Assembly (NCBI GenBank): GCA_903911145.1
Contig: CAIWCD010000034.1
Span: forward strand, 1 to 64,000
Reading direction: 5' to 3'
DNA length: 64,000 bases
Source: an uncultured delta proteobacterium
GTDB taxonomy: Bacteria > Myxococcota > Myxococcia > Myxococcales > 40CM-4-68-19
Of this stretch, positions 1 to 9,490 are shown piece by piece (the stretch's first letter is position 1; each line of letters begins with the position of its first letter). The notes under the pieces were generated by a model. The model was not told the origin of the DNA. It was given only the letters and a program-made list of their open reading frames with translations, and did no database searches. The position numbers and the translations under genes were made by a program.

Positions 1-68
1 GCCGCCGCTTCGCCTTTTCCGTCACTTCCACCGCCTGCCCAACGAGCACTGCCTGCTCTGCCGATCCC

Positions 69-1346
69 ATGAAGACTTCCTTGATCGCCCTCTACACTAA
101 ACTCCTGAACTGGATTGTCTCACTCACGTTGGCAGAGAGGGTGGCCGCGACACTTTGTCGGCAGCTTGGACTTGCTGTTCCTCTGGCCTTCGGATGCACG
201 CTTGTGTGGAAGCATGGGTTGACCCTGCGCGCAAATCTTCAAAAAGCAGTGCTCCCTCTCGCTATTGGCTTGGGGTCTCTCAACTGTCTTCATTTCTGGA
301 TGAAATGGAACGGCAGACTTCCGGCGCTTTACGATTTGAAAACCGATCAGTTTCTTCACGTTCTGGACGCTCCATACGCACTCCCGGCGCGTCTTGCCTT
401 CTATTGTTGGAACGCCCTCTTGTACGTCGGCTTGTTCTTAGCCCCATTGACGATTTGGTGCCAAGGCGTCAAGAACCAGGAGATAAGACGGCGGGTATCC
501 ATCATTTCCTTTCTTGCGGTGTTCGTCTTCTCGCTGGCGACTTTGATTCGATTGACGACGAAGCACTCGTTGATGCCGCTGGTCGGCAACATCATTGTAC
601 CAGAGGGTATCGGTCCTCTTACACTGCGAGATGTCGCATTCTTGAGCTTGTCTCATGTGCCAGCTCTCCCGCGCGGCTTTTGGCTCTGCGTGACCATGAT
701 GAGTCTGTTGGGGGCGAACCTGTTAATCCACCGCTTCACCCGCTTCATAATTACAGGTGCACCTTGGGGGGCACTTTTTACTCGGCTACGGTCATCAACA
801 GTCTTCCTCTCGATCTGTTCGGTAGCCTATTTGGGGCCATTGCTCCTGACGGGCTTTTTCGACCGCTACCTTGTCCCCTCGTTGGTTTTCCTGATTCCGT
901 TGGTCGTCGCTGAAGTAGGTAGCGTTCCGCAGAGACGCCGCCGGTCGCGGGCCTTTTCGGCAATCGTGCTGACTTGTTTCTTTGGGATCTACGCGGTGAT
1001 TGGAACCAGAGACTACCTCGCATGGAACAGGGCACGGTGGCTGGCGCTGGGGGACAGTGCGCTGAGCGAGGTGAAACCAGACGCCATCGACGGCGGATTT
1101 GAATTCAATGGCTGGTATCAGTACACCGCTCGTCACTCCGCAGAGGCGGTAGCAGAGAGTGATCGCTGGGCCGCTGGTCATCGTTTCCTAATAGCCTTTG
1201 GGGAAACGCAAGGCTACGACGTGGTCACGGAATATAACTATGTTCACTGGATGCCTTTTTACCAAGGGAGGATATTATTGCTGAAGCGCCCTGCAATTGA
1301 GTCATCCGGAACACTCGATCAGAGAAGCAACGCCACCCAGCACTGA
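69..1346 (+). CDS. multi-pass membrane protein, envelope/polysaccharide-associated, unknown function
   Basis: Long ORF with many hydrophobic segments, next to polysaccharide genes. Confidence 0.7.
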   Translation: MKTSLIALYTKLLNWIVSLTLAERVAATLCRQLGLAVPLAFGCTLVWKHGLTLRANLQKAVLPLAIGLGSLNCLHFWMKWNGRLPALYDLKTDQFLHVLDAPYALPARLAFYCWNALLYVGLFLAPLTIWCQGVKNQEIRRRVSIISFLAVFVFSLATLIRLTTKHSLMPLVGNIIVPEGIGPLTLRDVAFLSLSHVPALPRGFWLCVTMMSLLGANLLIHRFTRFIITGAPWGALFTRLRSSTVFLSICSVAYLGPLLLTGFFDRYLVPSLVFLIPLVVAEVGSVPQRRRRSRAFSAIVLTCFFGIYAVIGTRDYLAWNRARWLALGDSALSEVKPDAIDGGFEFNGWYQYTARHSAEAVAESDRWAAGHRFLIAFGETQGYDVVTEYNYVHWMPFYQGRILLLKRPAIESSGTLDQRSNATQH

Positions 1347-1356
1347 CGGCCTCTCC

Positions 1357-2682
1357 TCAGTTGCTGACCTGCGCACGAGGAGAGGGGCGCGGATCGGAAA
1401 GGGGCGAATCCGCGCGGAGACCGCGCGAGCGACGTAGCACGAAGCCTCCGACCTTCCATACCAATAAGGCAAGCAGTCCGTTGATCGCTCCTCGAGCTAC
1501 CTGTGCGAATCCGTACCCGATTCCCTGAAACAGATTCGATGAAAAATTACAAACCATGATCAACCAGAAGAAGTTGTCCCTGTAACGGGTATCACATTTC
1601 CAAGCGAGCCAAGATAGACCGGCAAATACCAAGACAACACAAAGATAGCCGCCGTTCCAATAAAGCTCGCCGACAACGAAGATTCCACCGCCATGAATAT
1701 AGTAGTTGGCCAACTCCCACGCGGCTTCTAGCGGACGCTCGATGCCCAGCGGTCGCAGCAGGAAGCTGGGTTCAAACGTGTAGAGCAATGGCAGATAGAC
1801 ACTGCGCCACTCGCGATCAACTCCCGACTCGTATAGAGCGATGCACTCTAGGACATGGGCCGCGTATTGGGCACCATTGCCCATGGTCTCGATGCCCTCG
1901 CCCGTGTTCGCTTGGTCGCTCGACTTGCGTTGCAACTGGCTGCTGAACTGCGCGAAGGCCGCCGTCCCTTCCGTTGAGAGCGTGGCACGCATGGTGCGGA
2001 CGGCGATTAGAAATAGGGCCAACGAGGCGAGGATTGCACCCAATGTGATCCATCTGCGCGTCGGACGCGGCTCGCGGCTGAAGATCAACGTTGCTGCCGT
2101 GATGACGAACCCGGAGGCGAGTCCTGTTGATCCTTTTAGATAGTCCGTTGCCAAGAAAGCGAAGAAAAGAAAGGCGAATCCCGTCGAACGACGGAGTGTG
2201 CCAACGAAAGTCCGGCGCACAACCTCATAGAGGAGCAGAGAGGCAAGAAACGCATAGGCACCCCCTCCGATGCTCACATTGTAGACCGCCGAATCCGGGT
2301 CGGCATACGCGTTGGTGAGAATGGTTCTCTGCGAAAAGGCCACCGATACGAAGTATGCCAGCAGAAGTGTCAGAACCCAGGAGGGAACGACGGGAAGCGC
2401 AAGTTGCTCGTTTCTGAAGCGCGACGGGAGAAACGCGATCAACAACAGCATCGCGGTTGTGATGCAGAACAGATTTTCCGCGATCGAAATGTTCTCCAAG
2501 GAAAAGACCGACGTCGGCAAGAAACCCTGCGACGTCGGCTGTCCGAAGCGCGCGATGTTGCCAAACGCGACCAAGACGAGAATCTGGTTGGCAGTCAGAA
2601 TGATCGTCGCCGGCCTCATCCGCATGAGCGCGGCGGCGCAGGCTACGGCATTGAGACAAGCGAGAACAATGAACAGGTTCAC
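1357..2682 (-). CDS. O-antigen polymerase-like multi-TM membrane protein
   Basis: ORF; GTG start at 2682 (VNLFIVLACLNAVACAA...) overlaps the upstream stop as GTGA; polytopic. Confidence 0.6.
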   Translation of the reverse strand: MNLFIVLACLNAVACAAALMRMRPATIILTANQILVLVAFGNIARFGQPTSQGFLPTSVFSLENISIAENLFCITTAMLLLIAFLPSRFRNEQLALPVVPSWVLTLLLAYFVSVAFSQRTILTNAYADPDSAVYNVSIGGGAYAFLASLLLYEVVRRTFVGTLRRSTGFAFLFFAFLATDYLKGSTGLASGFVITAATLIFSREPRPTRRWITLGAILASLALFLIAVRTMRATLSTEGTAAFAQFSSQLQRKSSDQANTGEGIETMGNGAQYAAHVLECIALYESGVDREWRSVYLPLLYTFEPSFLLRPLGIERPLEAAWELANYYIHGGGIFVVGELYWNGGYLCVVLVFAGLSWLAWKCDTRYRDNFFWLIMVCNFSSNLFQGIGYGFAQVARGAINGLLALLVWKVGGFVLRRSRGLRADSPLSDPRPSPRAQVSN

Positions 2683-3638
2683 CGTGGCTCTTCCCTCTGA
2701 CTCGAGGTTGCCCGAACCACCCATTCCTCGGCGAGTGGCGTTCTGGAGAACATGAGTAGAGCCGGAAGAATCAGAGCTCGCACGGTCATTGCGACTCGCT
2801 CGATCCGGCTTGGAGGCCTCGCGAGGAATCCGGGCTTGGCAACGAGTTGACGAGCGGTGAGACTCCACCAGTCTGGAGGAGAGAATGGGGTGATCTCAAG
2901 CGAACTGAATCCGGCTTCGGTGAAAAGAGCCTCGAGGCCGCGCCGGGAAAAGAGCGTCAGATGGTATGGAACCCACACTGTCGCGCTGCGCTGTCCGAAG
3001 AGGCGAACCGACAACGAATCCCCATTGGGAACGTATGCAAGGAGTTCGCCGCCCGTGCGAAGGCGGCCGCGCAGGTGCTGGAGGATACGCAACGGATCGG
3101 TCAAGTGCTCGAGTACGTTGTCGGTGCGGATGACGTCGAAAGTCTCGGTTTCCGCGAGTTCCTGGATTGGGCCCGCGTGGAAGAACCCCTCGGGCATTTG
3201 CGCCTGGGCTCGCGCGATCCCTTCGCGATTGAGATCAACGCCCGCGACATCCCAGCCGCGCTGGTAGAACTCGATGAGCTTTCCACCATCGAGGCAGCCA
3301 AAGTCGAGCAGCCTCTTGTCGTCGGCCGGACCCTCCGGCCATGAGTGTGGGCGTCCGAAGAGAGCCCGGCGCGCAGCGCGTGTTAAGCGACGCCCGAGGG
3401 AGAGCGGCTCGGCTCTGCGATCGACGGCGGTAACCGGCGAAGAGGCGACAGGATCAATTTCGCCGCTTGCATAGGCAACGCTCAGAGCGCTTTCGGCTGG
3501 TGCATTCGAAAGGCGCAGTGTGCCGCAGCCATCGCAGCGAAGATACGTTCCGCGAGCACCATTTCCTTCCCGATGATTGAGTGCATCAAACGCCCGACGG
3601 GCGTTAACCGAACGGCAGGCTGGGCATTGAGTATGCAC
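2679..3638 (-). CDS. class I SAM-dependent methyltransferase with N-terminal zinc ribbon
   Basis: CPAC...CDGCG pairs followed by LLDFGCLDGGKLIEFYQRGWDVAGVDLN and DVIRTDNVLEHL; GTG start inferred at 3638. Confidence 0.75.
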   Translation of the reverse strand: MHTQCPACRSVNARRAFDALNHREGNGARGTYLRCDGCGTLRLSNAPAESALSVAYASGEIDPVASSPVTAVDRRAEPLSLGRRLTRAARRALFGRPHSWPEGPADDKRLLDFGCLDGGKLIEFYQRGWDVAGVDLNREGIARAQAQMPEGFFHAGPIQELAETETFDVIRTDNVLEHLTDPLRILQHLRGRLRTGGELLAYVPNGDSLSVRLFGQRSATVWVPYHLTLFSRRGLEALFTEAGFSSLEITPFSPPDWWSLTARQLVAKPGFLARPPSRIERVAMTVRALILPALLMFSRTPLAEEWVVRATSSQREEPR

Positions 3639-3802
3639 GCCACCAGTCTCGCACGAAAGGCCGGATGATGCTCGCCAACCTCCGCGCAGGGAGGCTACAC
3701 GAATTCCCTCTCGGTGGCTGGAACGCGATAAGTATGCCTCCCGCTCACGATACACGTGACCTTTGGTGGGACTGAATCTGATTGTGTTCGAGGAGGTCAG
3801 TT

Positions 3803-5548
3803 GTGGAAACAAGAGTAGGGGATCCCACCGGCGCAAACGAAGCGCCCACCAATCTGCTTGATGCTCTCAACGCATCGTTCGCGAAGAGCCGACGTTTCAT
3901 TCCATGCTTGTTGATCTGCATCGGCGTCTACCTGACAATGACGTTCGGTTTGCAGTTCAAGTTTGCAGGTCTCTATGCAGGAGACATGAATGAAAACCTC
4001 GGCTGGGCCTGGCGCACACTCGACAAAGGCGCATTCCCCGGTGATGTTCGAGTCGACTACCAGACGACGTTTTGGGGCTGGCCGGGCGTGGCGGCCGTGT
4101 ACTCAATTCTTCTCCGAGTGCTTGATCTCGAAATGGCCGGAAAGTTTGTTGCACTCGGCCTTGGGATAGTGCTCTTCGTGGTCGCATATCGAATTGGAAT
4201 CGATCAAGGCGGAGGACGAGCGGGTGCGGCCGTCGCGACGCTTGTATTGTGCGCGATGTTTCGCCCTGTCGACTTCAATCTCTGGGCAAGTGTGTACGGT
4301 GGACTTCCTCGCTCATTCGCTTATCCACTCATATGGATAGCGATATTGCTGGCGCTGCAGTTTCGGTTCTGGCTCATCGGAGGGATTACCATTCTAGCTG
4401 CGCTCTTCTATCCACCTGCCGCGCTCCTGATCGCGGGAACAACCGGTCTATATTGGTTTGTCCTCTGGGTCCGGGATCGGGCTGCGGCGCGGGCTGCAAT
4501 CGTTCCGCTCGCCTGTGTCGCGGCTGTGTGGGCTCTCGAGATGCTCTGGCTCGCGCACCGGCATCTTGGTCCGGCAAATTGGGGAGCGCCGCCAACGTTC
4601 GCACAGGCCTCTGCGATGCCGATCTTTCTGCCCGGGGGCACACTCGGGGTCATTGTTGCGGGGAGTCGCCTTGTTTGCTGGTTGAAGACGCACGGTGGCG
4701 TTTCCGCCGCGCTGTGTTTGTCATTACTTCTATTCGCCCCGTTGGCAGCGAGAGGAGCAAGAGCGAACGAGAAGGCGAGTCGAGGATTCTGGTTTGCAGC
4801 CAGCCTGCTCGTGACCTCCCTCGTCGGCTATGGCGCGGCCTATGCCTTCTTCTTTCGACTCTACCTCCCCGATCGGTATGTCCTCTATGGGGGTATCTCA
4901 AGCGCTTGGCTATTTGCATATCTCGCAGCGCTGGCCCCTTTACGCCGGATTCCAGCAACCGCTCGGTTTGTTGTTCTCGGTCGCCGCTGGTTCTATGCGT
5001 CCGCGTTGGCCGTCTGCCTGCTGAGCATCGCAAACCTATGGCGTATTGCCCCTCGAGGAGATGGTGCAGGCCATACAGGAATTTACCGCTCACCGATTCC
5101 AGACAAAATGCTCGAGATCATTCGCTCCCTGCCCAAGGACGTCGTGATCGTCTCGGATCTGGAATTCGCGGGGGATATCCCATTCCGGGCAGCGCGCAGC
5201 GTCTTCCTGACCCTGGATGACTTGTTCCCCTTTCACATGAATTACTTTGAGACCATGCGGTCACGAAGCCTCGCTCAGCAGCGCGCGCTCTTCGCGACAG
5301 ATTGGCGCGACGTGGATTCGTTCGCTCGAGATACGGGTGTTGGTGCTGCGCTCGTGGACTTGCGACACTATCAACACGGGAGGGACGACGATTGGTCGCG
5401 AGAGTATCCGTGGCTCGGTCTCCCCCGTCTTGCGAGTGGAACGTCGTTTGTGCTCTCGACCCCACCTCCCAAGCGGATCCTCGCGCAGACCGGAAATTTC
5501 GTTTTGGTTGATTTGCGGCGATTGGCCGAGGGGATTAAGCGAGATTAG
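3803..5548 (+). CDS. multi-pass membrane protein (glycosyltransferase-like), unknown function
   Basis: ORF; AGGAGG at about 3791-3796 precedes GTG 3803; many TM segments plus C-terminal soluble part. Confidence 0.65.
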   Translation: METRVGDPTGANEAPTNLLDALNASFAKSRRFIPCLLICIGVYLTMTFGLQFKFAGLYAGDMNENLGWAWRTLDKGAFPGDVRVDYQTTFWGWPGVAAVYSILLRVLDLEMAGKFVALGLGIVLFVVAYRIGIDQGGGRAGAAVATLVLCAMFRPVDFNLWASVYGGLPRSFAYPLIWIAILLALQFRFWLIGGITILAALFYPPAALLIAGTTGLYWFVLWVRDRAAARAAIVPLACVAAVWALEMLWLAHRHLGPANWGAPPTFAQASAMPIFLPGGTLGVIVAGSRLVCWLKTHGGVSAALCLSLLLFAPLAARGARANEKASRGFWFAASLLVTSLVGYGAAYAFFFRLYLPDRYVLYGGISSAWLFAYLAALAPLRRIPATARFVVLGRRWFYASALAVCLLSIANLWRIAPRGDGAGHTGIYRSPIPDKMLEIIRSLPKDVVIVSDLEFAGDIPFRAARSVFLTLDDLFPFHMNYFETMRSRSLAQQRALFATDWRDVDSFARDTGVGAALVDLRHYQHGRDDDWSREYPWLGLPRLASGTSFVLSTPPPKRILAQTGNFVLVDLRRLAEGIKRD

Positions 5549-5591
5549 CGCTGTGAGCGCTCGGACCTTGACCGCGAGTCGGGCCCCGAAT

Positions 5592-7133
5592 CTACGACGC
5601 TACTGCTCCGTTCCCGTTTAGCCGCCGCGCCACCAATTGTCTCCAGATCGCGCCCGCGATCAGCAGCGTGTAGAGCGCTTGTGCGCCAGCGTACTCGCGC
5701 GCGAAGGTGCCCGCCGGATCGCTTCCTCGAGGCAGGAGCAGAAGCGCAGCGACGTACGCCAGCTGGGAGATGATGCGGGCGAGGTTGGGCCACATCGCGT
5801 CGCGCGCGATAAAGAGAGCTGCCGTAAGCGCGGCACCGAGGGCGAACAAGCTTGCGCCGACGATCGTCCACGGGAGGAGCCGTGCGACGCTGGCGAAGCG
5901 CGCCCCGAAGGCGATCCAGGTGATGGGCTTGACGAAGAGCGCGATGAGCACGGTGACGCTCGCGAGCGCAGTGACGAGGACACCATAGAACTGTCTGAGG
6001 ATCGGTGCGGCAGCGCCTAATGGGTCTGCGGTGTCGCGCGCTGCTGCGTTTGTCGCGAATGGATAGTAGTAGTTCACGACGATCCCGCTGATCGCTCCGG
6101 TGACTGCGACGGACATGCCCATCGCCTGAACAAAGAGTGCCGTCGCCGCCGTGTCGCTCGAACGAGCGAGGCCCCACCGCTCAATCGAGGAAGCGATCTG
6201 CGGAATCAGCACGCCGAAGAAGCCGGGGACCGAATAAGTGAGGAAAGCGCGGAACGAGAGTTGGCTCGTCAGTCGCGGAGGATCCGCTGAGAGCGTCGTG
6301 CGGAAAATCCAAACATAGAGGGTGGCGGCCATTCCTGCGGCCACGAGTTGCAGGGTTACCGCGGCACCCAGCAGCCCGGCGCTCGCTGCAGTGCCCAGCA
6401 GGAGGATCCCGAATGCTTGAGCGAAGGGTCGCGCATTTCCACCGAGGAGGCTGAGCGCGCCGCTCCATCCGCGCCAACGCTCTGCGCCCGGCAACGTGCA
6501 GAGCAGCTGGTATGTTCCCGTCCCAAGTGCGAGCAGCCCGACTCCCGTGGCAGGGCCGGCACCCTCCATGCCTGCAGTCCCGGAGAAATGCATCGTGACT
6601 GCACCTGCAAGCGCGATTCCTGCCTGCAGCGCGACGGCGAATGCAATCGCGCGCGAGAACCGTCGCGTATCGCCATGCTCTCGAGCAATTGGCCAGTGGT
6701 GGTTGATATAGACAAACCCCGCCGCCGCGGGCATCGACAGCCACTGCGCGAGGTTTGCGTAGAGGTAGTACTTTCCCAGCGCCTCCGGCTGCGCCACCTG
6801 CGTCAGCAGCCGATTCCCGAAAAAGCCCCCGACAATCGACAGCAGCGAAAACACCGCGACGATGCGCGCTTCACGATCCGTCACGACGCGCAAGGCCAGC
6901 GCGCGCGCTCGGGCGAAGAGGGTGCCCGGTGTGCTCAAGTGCCGCCCGCCGTGCGCGAATAGCTCGCTGCGGCTCGCCACTGTTGAGCGTTCTTGCGCGT
7001 CACCGCTCCACCATACTTCATTCGACGACCGTTCTCCCTCGTCCCTCGTCTCGAAAAGCGGTTGACATCCCCTTTGCGACGAAAGACATTCATCGACCAA
7101 GACGTTCAACTCATCTGTGGGGGTTCCAAACAT
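5592..7133 (-). CDS. polysaccharide flippase / Wzx-like membrane protein (start uncertain)
   Basis: FGNRLLTQVAQPEALGKYYLYANLAQWLSMP and about 12 hydrophobic segments; N-terminal extension uncertain. Confidence 0.6.
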   Translation of the reverse strand: MFGTPTDELNVLVDECLSSQRGCQPLFETRDEGERSSNEVWWSGDAQERSTVASRSELFAHGGRHLSTPGTLFARARALALRVVTDREARIVAVFSLLSIVGGFFGNRLLTQVAQPEALGKYYLYANLAQWLSMPAAAGFVYINHHWPIAREHGDTRRFSRAIAFAVALQAGIALAGAVTMHFSGTAGMEGAGPATGVGLLALGTGTYQLLCTLPGAERWRGWSGALSLLGGNARPFAQAFGILLLGTAASAGLLGAAVTLQLVAAGMAATLYVWIFRTTLSADPPRLTSQLSFRAFLTYSVPGFFGVLIPQIASSIERWGLARSSDTAATALFVQAMGMSVAVTGAISGIVVNYYYPFATNAAARDTADPLGAAAPILRQFYGVLVTALASVTVLIALFVKPITWIAFGARFASVARLLPWTIVGASLFALGAALTAALFIARDAMWPNLARIISQLAYVAALLLLPRGSDPAGTFAREYAGAQALYTLLIAGAIWRQLVARRLNGNGAVAS

Positions 7134-7968
7134 GACAAAGAAAGCCGCGGATTCCGAGCCGCTTTCGCTCACGCACGCCCAGTGGTCGGCCCGCTGGGAG
7201 GACGCCGGACAGAAGGCCTTCGCTGCAGGGCGCGAGTGCCAGTTCACCTCCGACGTTCTGGCCTCGGTCGTACACAGCCTCTCCACAATCCAGGCCTCCG
7301 ACCCGGAGGTCTTTGCACTCCTCGCACGGAAGGGGCTCGATCATCAGTTCTTCGTCGGCCTCTCGACGCTCGGTGCCCGCCTGCAGGCGCTCGACAACCG
7401 CCAGCCCCCTGACCGCCGCCGCGTGCCGGTCCTCTCGGCCGCGGACAAGCAGGTCGTCGATACCGCCCACGACGCACTCTCCTTCGCCAAGGCGGTTGCC
7501 GCCTCCGCCGCGTCCGCGATCGATCGCGTCCAGGACGTCAAGGCGCTCGGCCGGGGCGTGCGCGTCAACCGCTCGCCCGCGGGCGTCCACGATGGGATCC
7601 AGCTCTTCATTTCCAACCTCGCCGAATGCAAAGACCTGCTCGCCGACGGAGGCTTCGGGCAGGACGAGATCGACCAGCTTGCGGCTTTTCTTCCCCAGCT
7701 CGACGCCATCCTGATCAGCAAGGGCAAGCGGGTGAAGGAGCGGGACAGCAGCAGCGACGAGATGGACATGCTGGGGCTGGGTATCGAGAGCGGCCTGCAC
7801 ATCTTCCGCGCCCGGGCGAGCACGGCGCTGCACGCGAAGCCGCTCCTCCTCACCCGTGCGCTCGCGCACCTGCCGCGCACGCCCGAGCGGCGAACGAAGA
7901 GTGTGCCCGCGAGCGGGACGGCGCAGGTTGCGTCGCCTCCTCCGGCGCGTGCGAGTGCGAGCAACTGA
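7132..7968 (+). CDS. hypothetical protein
   Basis: ORF with M at 7132; followed by a strong intrinsic terminator. Confidence 0.6.
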   Translation: MTKKAADSEPLSLTHAQWSARWEDAGQKAFAAGRECQFTSDVLASVVHSLSTIQASDPEVFALLARKGLDHQFFVGLSTLGARLQALDNRQPPDRRRVPVLSAADKQVVDTAHDALSFAKAVAASAASAIDRVQDVKALGRGVRVNRSPAGVHDGIQLFISNLAECKDLLADGGFGQDEIDQLAAFLPQLDAILISKGKRVKERDSSSDEMDMLGLGIESGLHIFRARASTALHAKPLLLTRALAHLPRTPERRTKSVPASGTAQVASPPPARASASN

Positions 7969-8002
7969 CGGGAGCGATTGACGATCGCGCAGTGGTGTTC
8001 AG

Positions 8003-8026
8003 GGCCGCCCGCGAGGCGGCCTTTTT
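8003..8026 (+). terminator. intrinsic terminator
   Basis: GGCCGCC-CGCGA-GGCGGCC perfect 7-bp stem followed by TTTTT. Confidence 0.85.
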
Positions 8027-8060
8027 CATGCTCGGTGCATATTCTGGGGTCTCTGGGCGC

Positions 8061-8091
8061 TTGCCAACGCGAGATCGCTCTAGAGTATAAT
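8061..8091 (+). promoter_or_regulatory. candidate sigma70-type promoter for the AbiEii-like module
   Basis: TTGCCA - 19 nt - TATAAT immediately upstream of the two-gene unit. Confidence 0.5.
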
Positions 8092-8126
8092 TAGGAATGG
8101 CTGGTCCGAAGTTCCTCGGCACCGAT

Positions 8127-8399
8127 ATGAGCGACCCTGAGGTCATCCCCTACTTCACGTGGGATGCACCGCTGACAGTGTGCGCGATCCAGGAGCGGTT
8201 GAAGTCGGCTCCTGATGCTGAACGGTTCCACCTGCTCGGCCTGATCCTGCGCGAGGCGCGAGACACGGACGTATGGGCCTTCACGACGCCCGCAATCGTC
8301 TCGGTCAATTGGGAGAGGCTCAAGCCGCACCTCGGCCGCCGCCGCGCGTTCTGGGAGTGGTTGCTTCAGAGCTGGAGAGATGGGGGCCTGCTTGGATAG
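8127..8399 (+). CDS. small protein, putative antitoxin partner of the AbiEii-like protein
   Basis: ORF 8097..8399; start at 8127 (MSDPEVIPYFTW) favoured because the promoter -10 sits at 8086-8091; 20-nt overlap with the next gene. Confidence 0.5.
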   Translation: MSDPEVIPYFTWDAPLTVCAIQERLKSAPDAERFHLLGLILREARDTDVWAFTTPAIVSVNWERLKPHLGRRRAFWEWLLQSWRDGGLLG

Positions 8400-9099
8400 T
8401 CAACTCACCGGGATTCAGCGGCAAGCGCTGGAGGCGTTCTTCCGGCACGAGACGCGTTTCTTTCTGTCGGGAGGCGCGGCGCTTGCCGGCTTCCATCTTG
8501 CGCATCGAACGACGCACGATCTTGATCTCTTCACTGAGGTGAGTGCGCTCGACGATGGAGAACGTGCATTGTTGCTGGTCGCGGAAGAACTCGGTGCGAC
8601 ACTCGAGAAGATCCAGACCTCTCCCGATTTTCGTCGCAGAATCTTGCGTCGCGGGGAAGAAGCCGTCGTGATCGACCTGGTGCACGATCGGGCTCCGCAA
8701 GGTCCGCTGCCCAAACAGAGCTTCGGCAATATCCGAGTTGATCCTCCTCTGGAGATCCTTGCGAACAAGCTCTGCGCGCTGCTTTCCCGTTCAGAGTTGC
8801 GGGATTTGATCGACGTCTATGCGCTTGAGCAGGCGGGTTTCCGCATCGAAGACGCGCTACCCATTGCTGAGATGAAAGACGCGGGCATGACACCGGCACA
8901 GCTGGCGTGGGTGCTCTCGCAGATCGATCTCTCGAGCTTGCCAGAAGGCAGGATTATCCTCGTCCAAGGCTCTGGGCCGCCACCACGAGAACCAATCTCG
9001 GACGATGCGCTCGGCGGAATTCCGACTCGTCGCCGGCTCCTCGCTTATCTGGCGGCCCTCACCAAGAGACTCGTTGGGCGGGCAATGCCGACCAGGTAG
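8380..9099 (+). CDS. nucleotidyltransferase, AbiEii/AbiGii toxin family-like
   Basis: FFLSGGAALAGFHLAHRTTHDLDLFTE nucleotidyltransferase motif; VDPPLEILANKLCALLSRSELRDLIDVYAL. Confidence 0.75.
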   Translation: MGACLDSQLTGIQRQALEAFFRHETRFFLSGGAALAGFHLAHRTTHDLDLFTEVSALDDGERALLLVAEELGATLEKIQTSPDFRRRILRRGEEAVVIDLVHDRAPQGPLPKQSFGNIRVDPPLEILANKLCALLSRSELRDLIDVYALEQAGFRIEDALPIAEMKDAGMTPAQLAWVLSQIDLSSLPEGRIILVQGSGPPPREPISDDALGGIPTRRRLLAYLAALTKRLVGRAMPTR

Positions 9100-9154
9100 C
9101 TAAAGATAAAGCGAGGCACATCAGCTCGTCGTGCCGCGCAAGTGCGCCTGACCC

Positions 9155-9406
9155 GACCAGACGATCGGGGGAGCCGACCAGACGATCGGGGGAGCCGACC
9201 AGACGATCGGGGGAGCCGACCACGCGATTGGGGGAGCCGACCACGCGATTGGGGGAGCCGACCACGCGATTGGGGGAGCCGACCACGCGGTTGGGAGAGC
9301 CGACCACGCGGTCGGGGGAGCCAACCACGCGGTCGGGGGAGCCGACCAGGCGGTCGGTGGAGCCACCCACACGGTCGGGGGAGCCGACCAGGCGGTCGGG
9401 GTGTCA
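9155..9406. repeat. 12-unit 21-bp tandem repeat (minisatellite)
   Basis: Consensus GACCANRCGRTYGGGGGAGCC; three identical GACCAGACGATCGGGGGAGCC, three identical GACCACGCGATTGGGGGAGCC, then variant units. Confidence 0.95.
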
Positions 9407-9490
9407 CCTCGGCGGTCCTGCTGACGAAGGCGTCCATCTTGAGCGGCACCACTGCATCGGGTATCTTCGGGTATCTTTCCGGGTAGGCCG

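Noticed and set aside
7062-7090. TTGACA-N17-GACATT as promoter of the 7132 gene
   Set aside because: Good -35 and spacing but poor -10; not listed as a feature
9155-9406. Possible CRISPR array
   Set aside because: Contiguous 21-bp units with no unique spacers and no cas genes nearby
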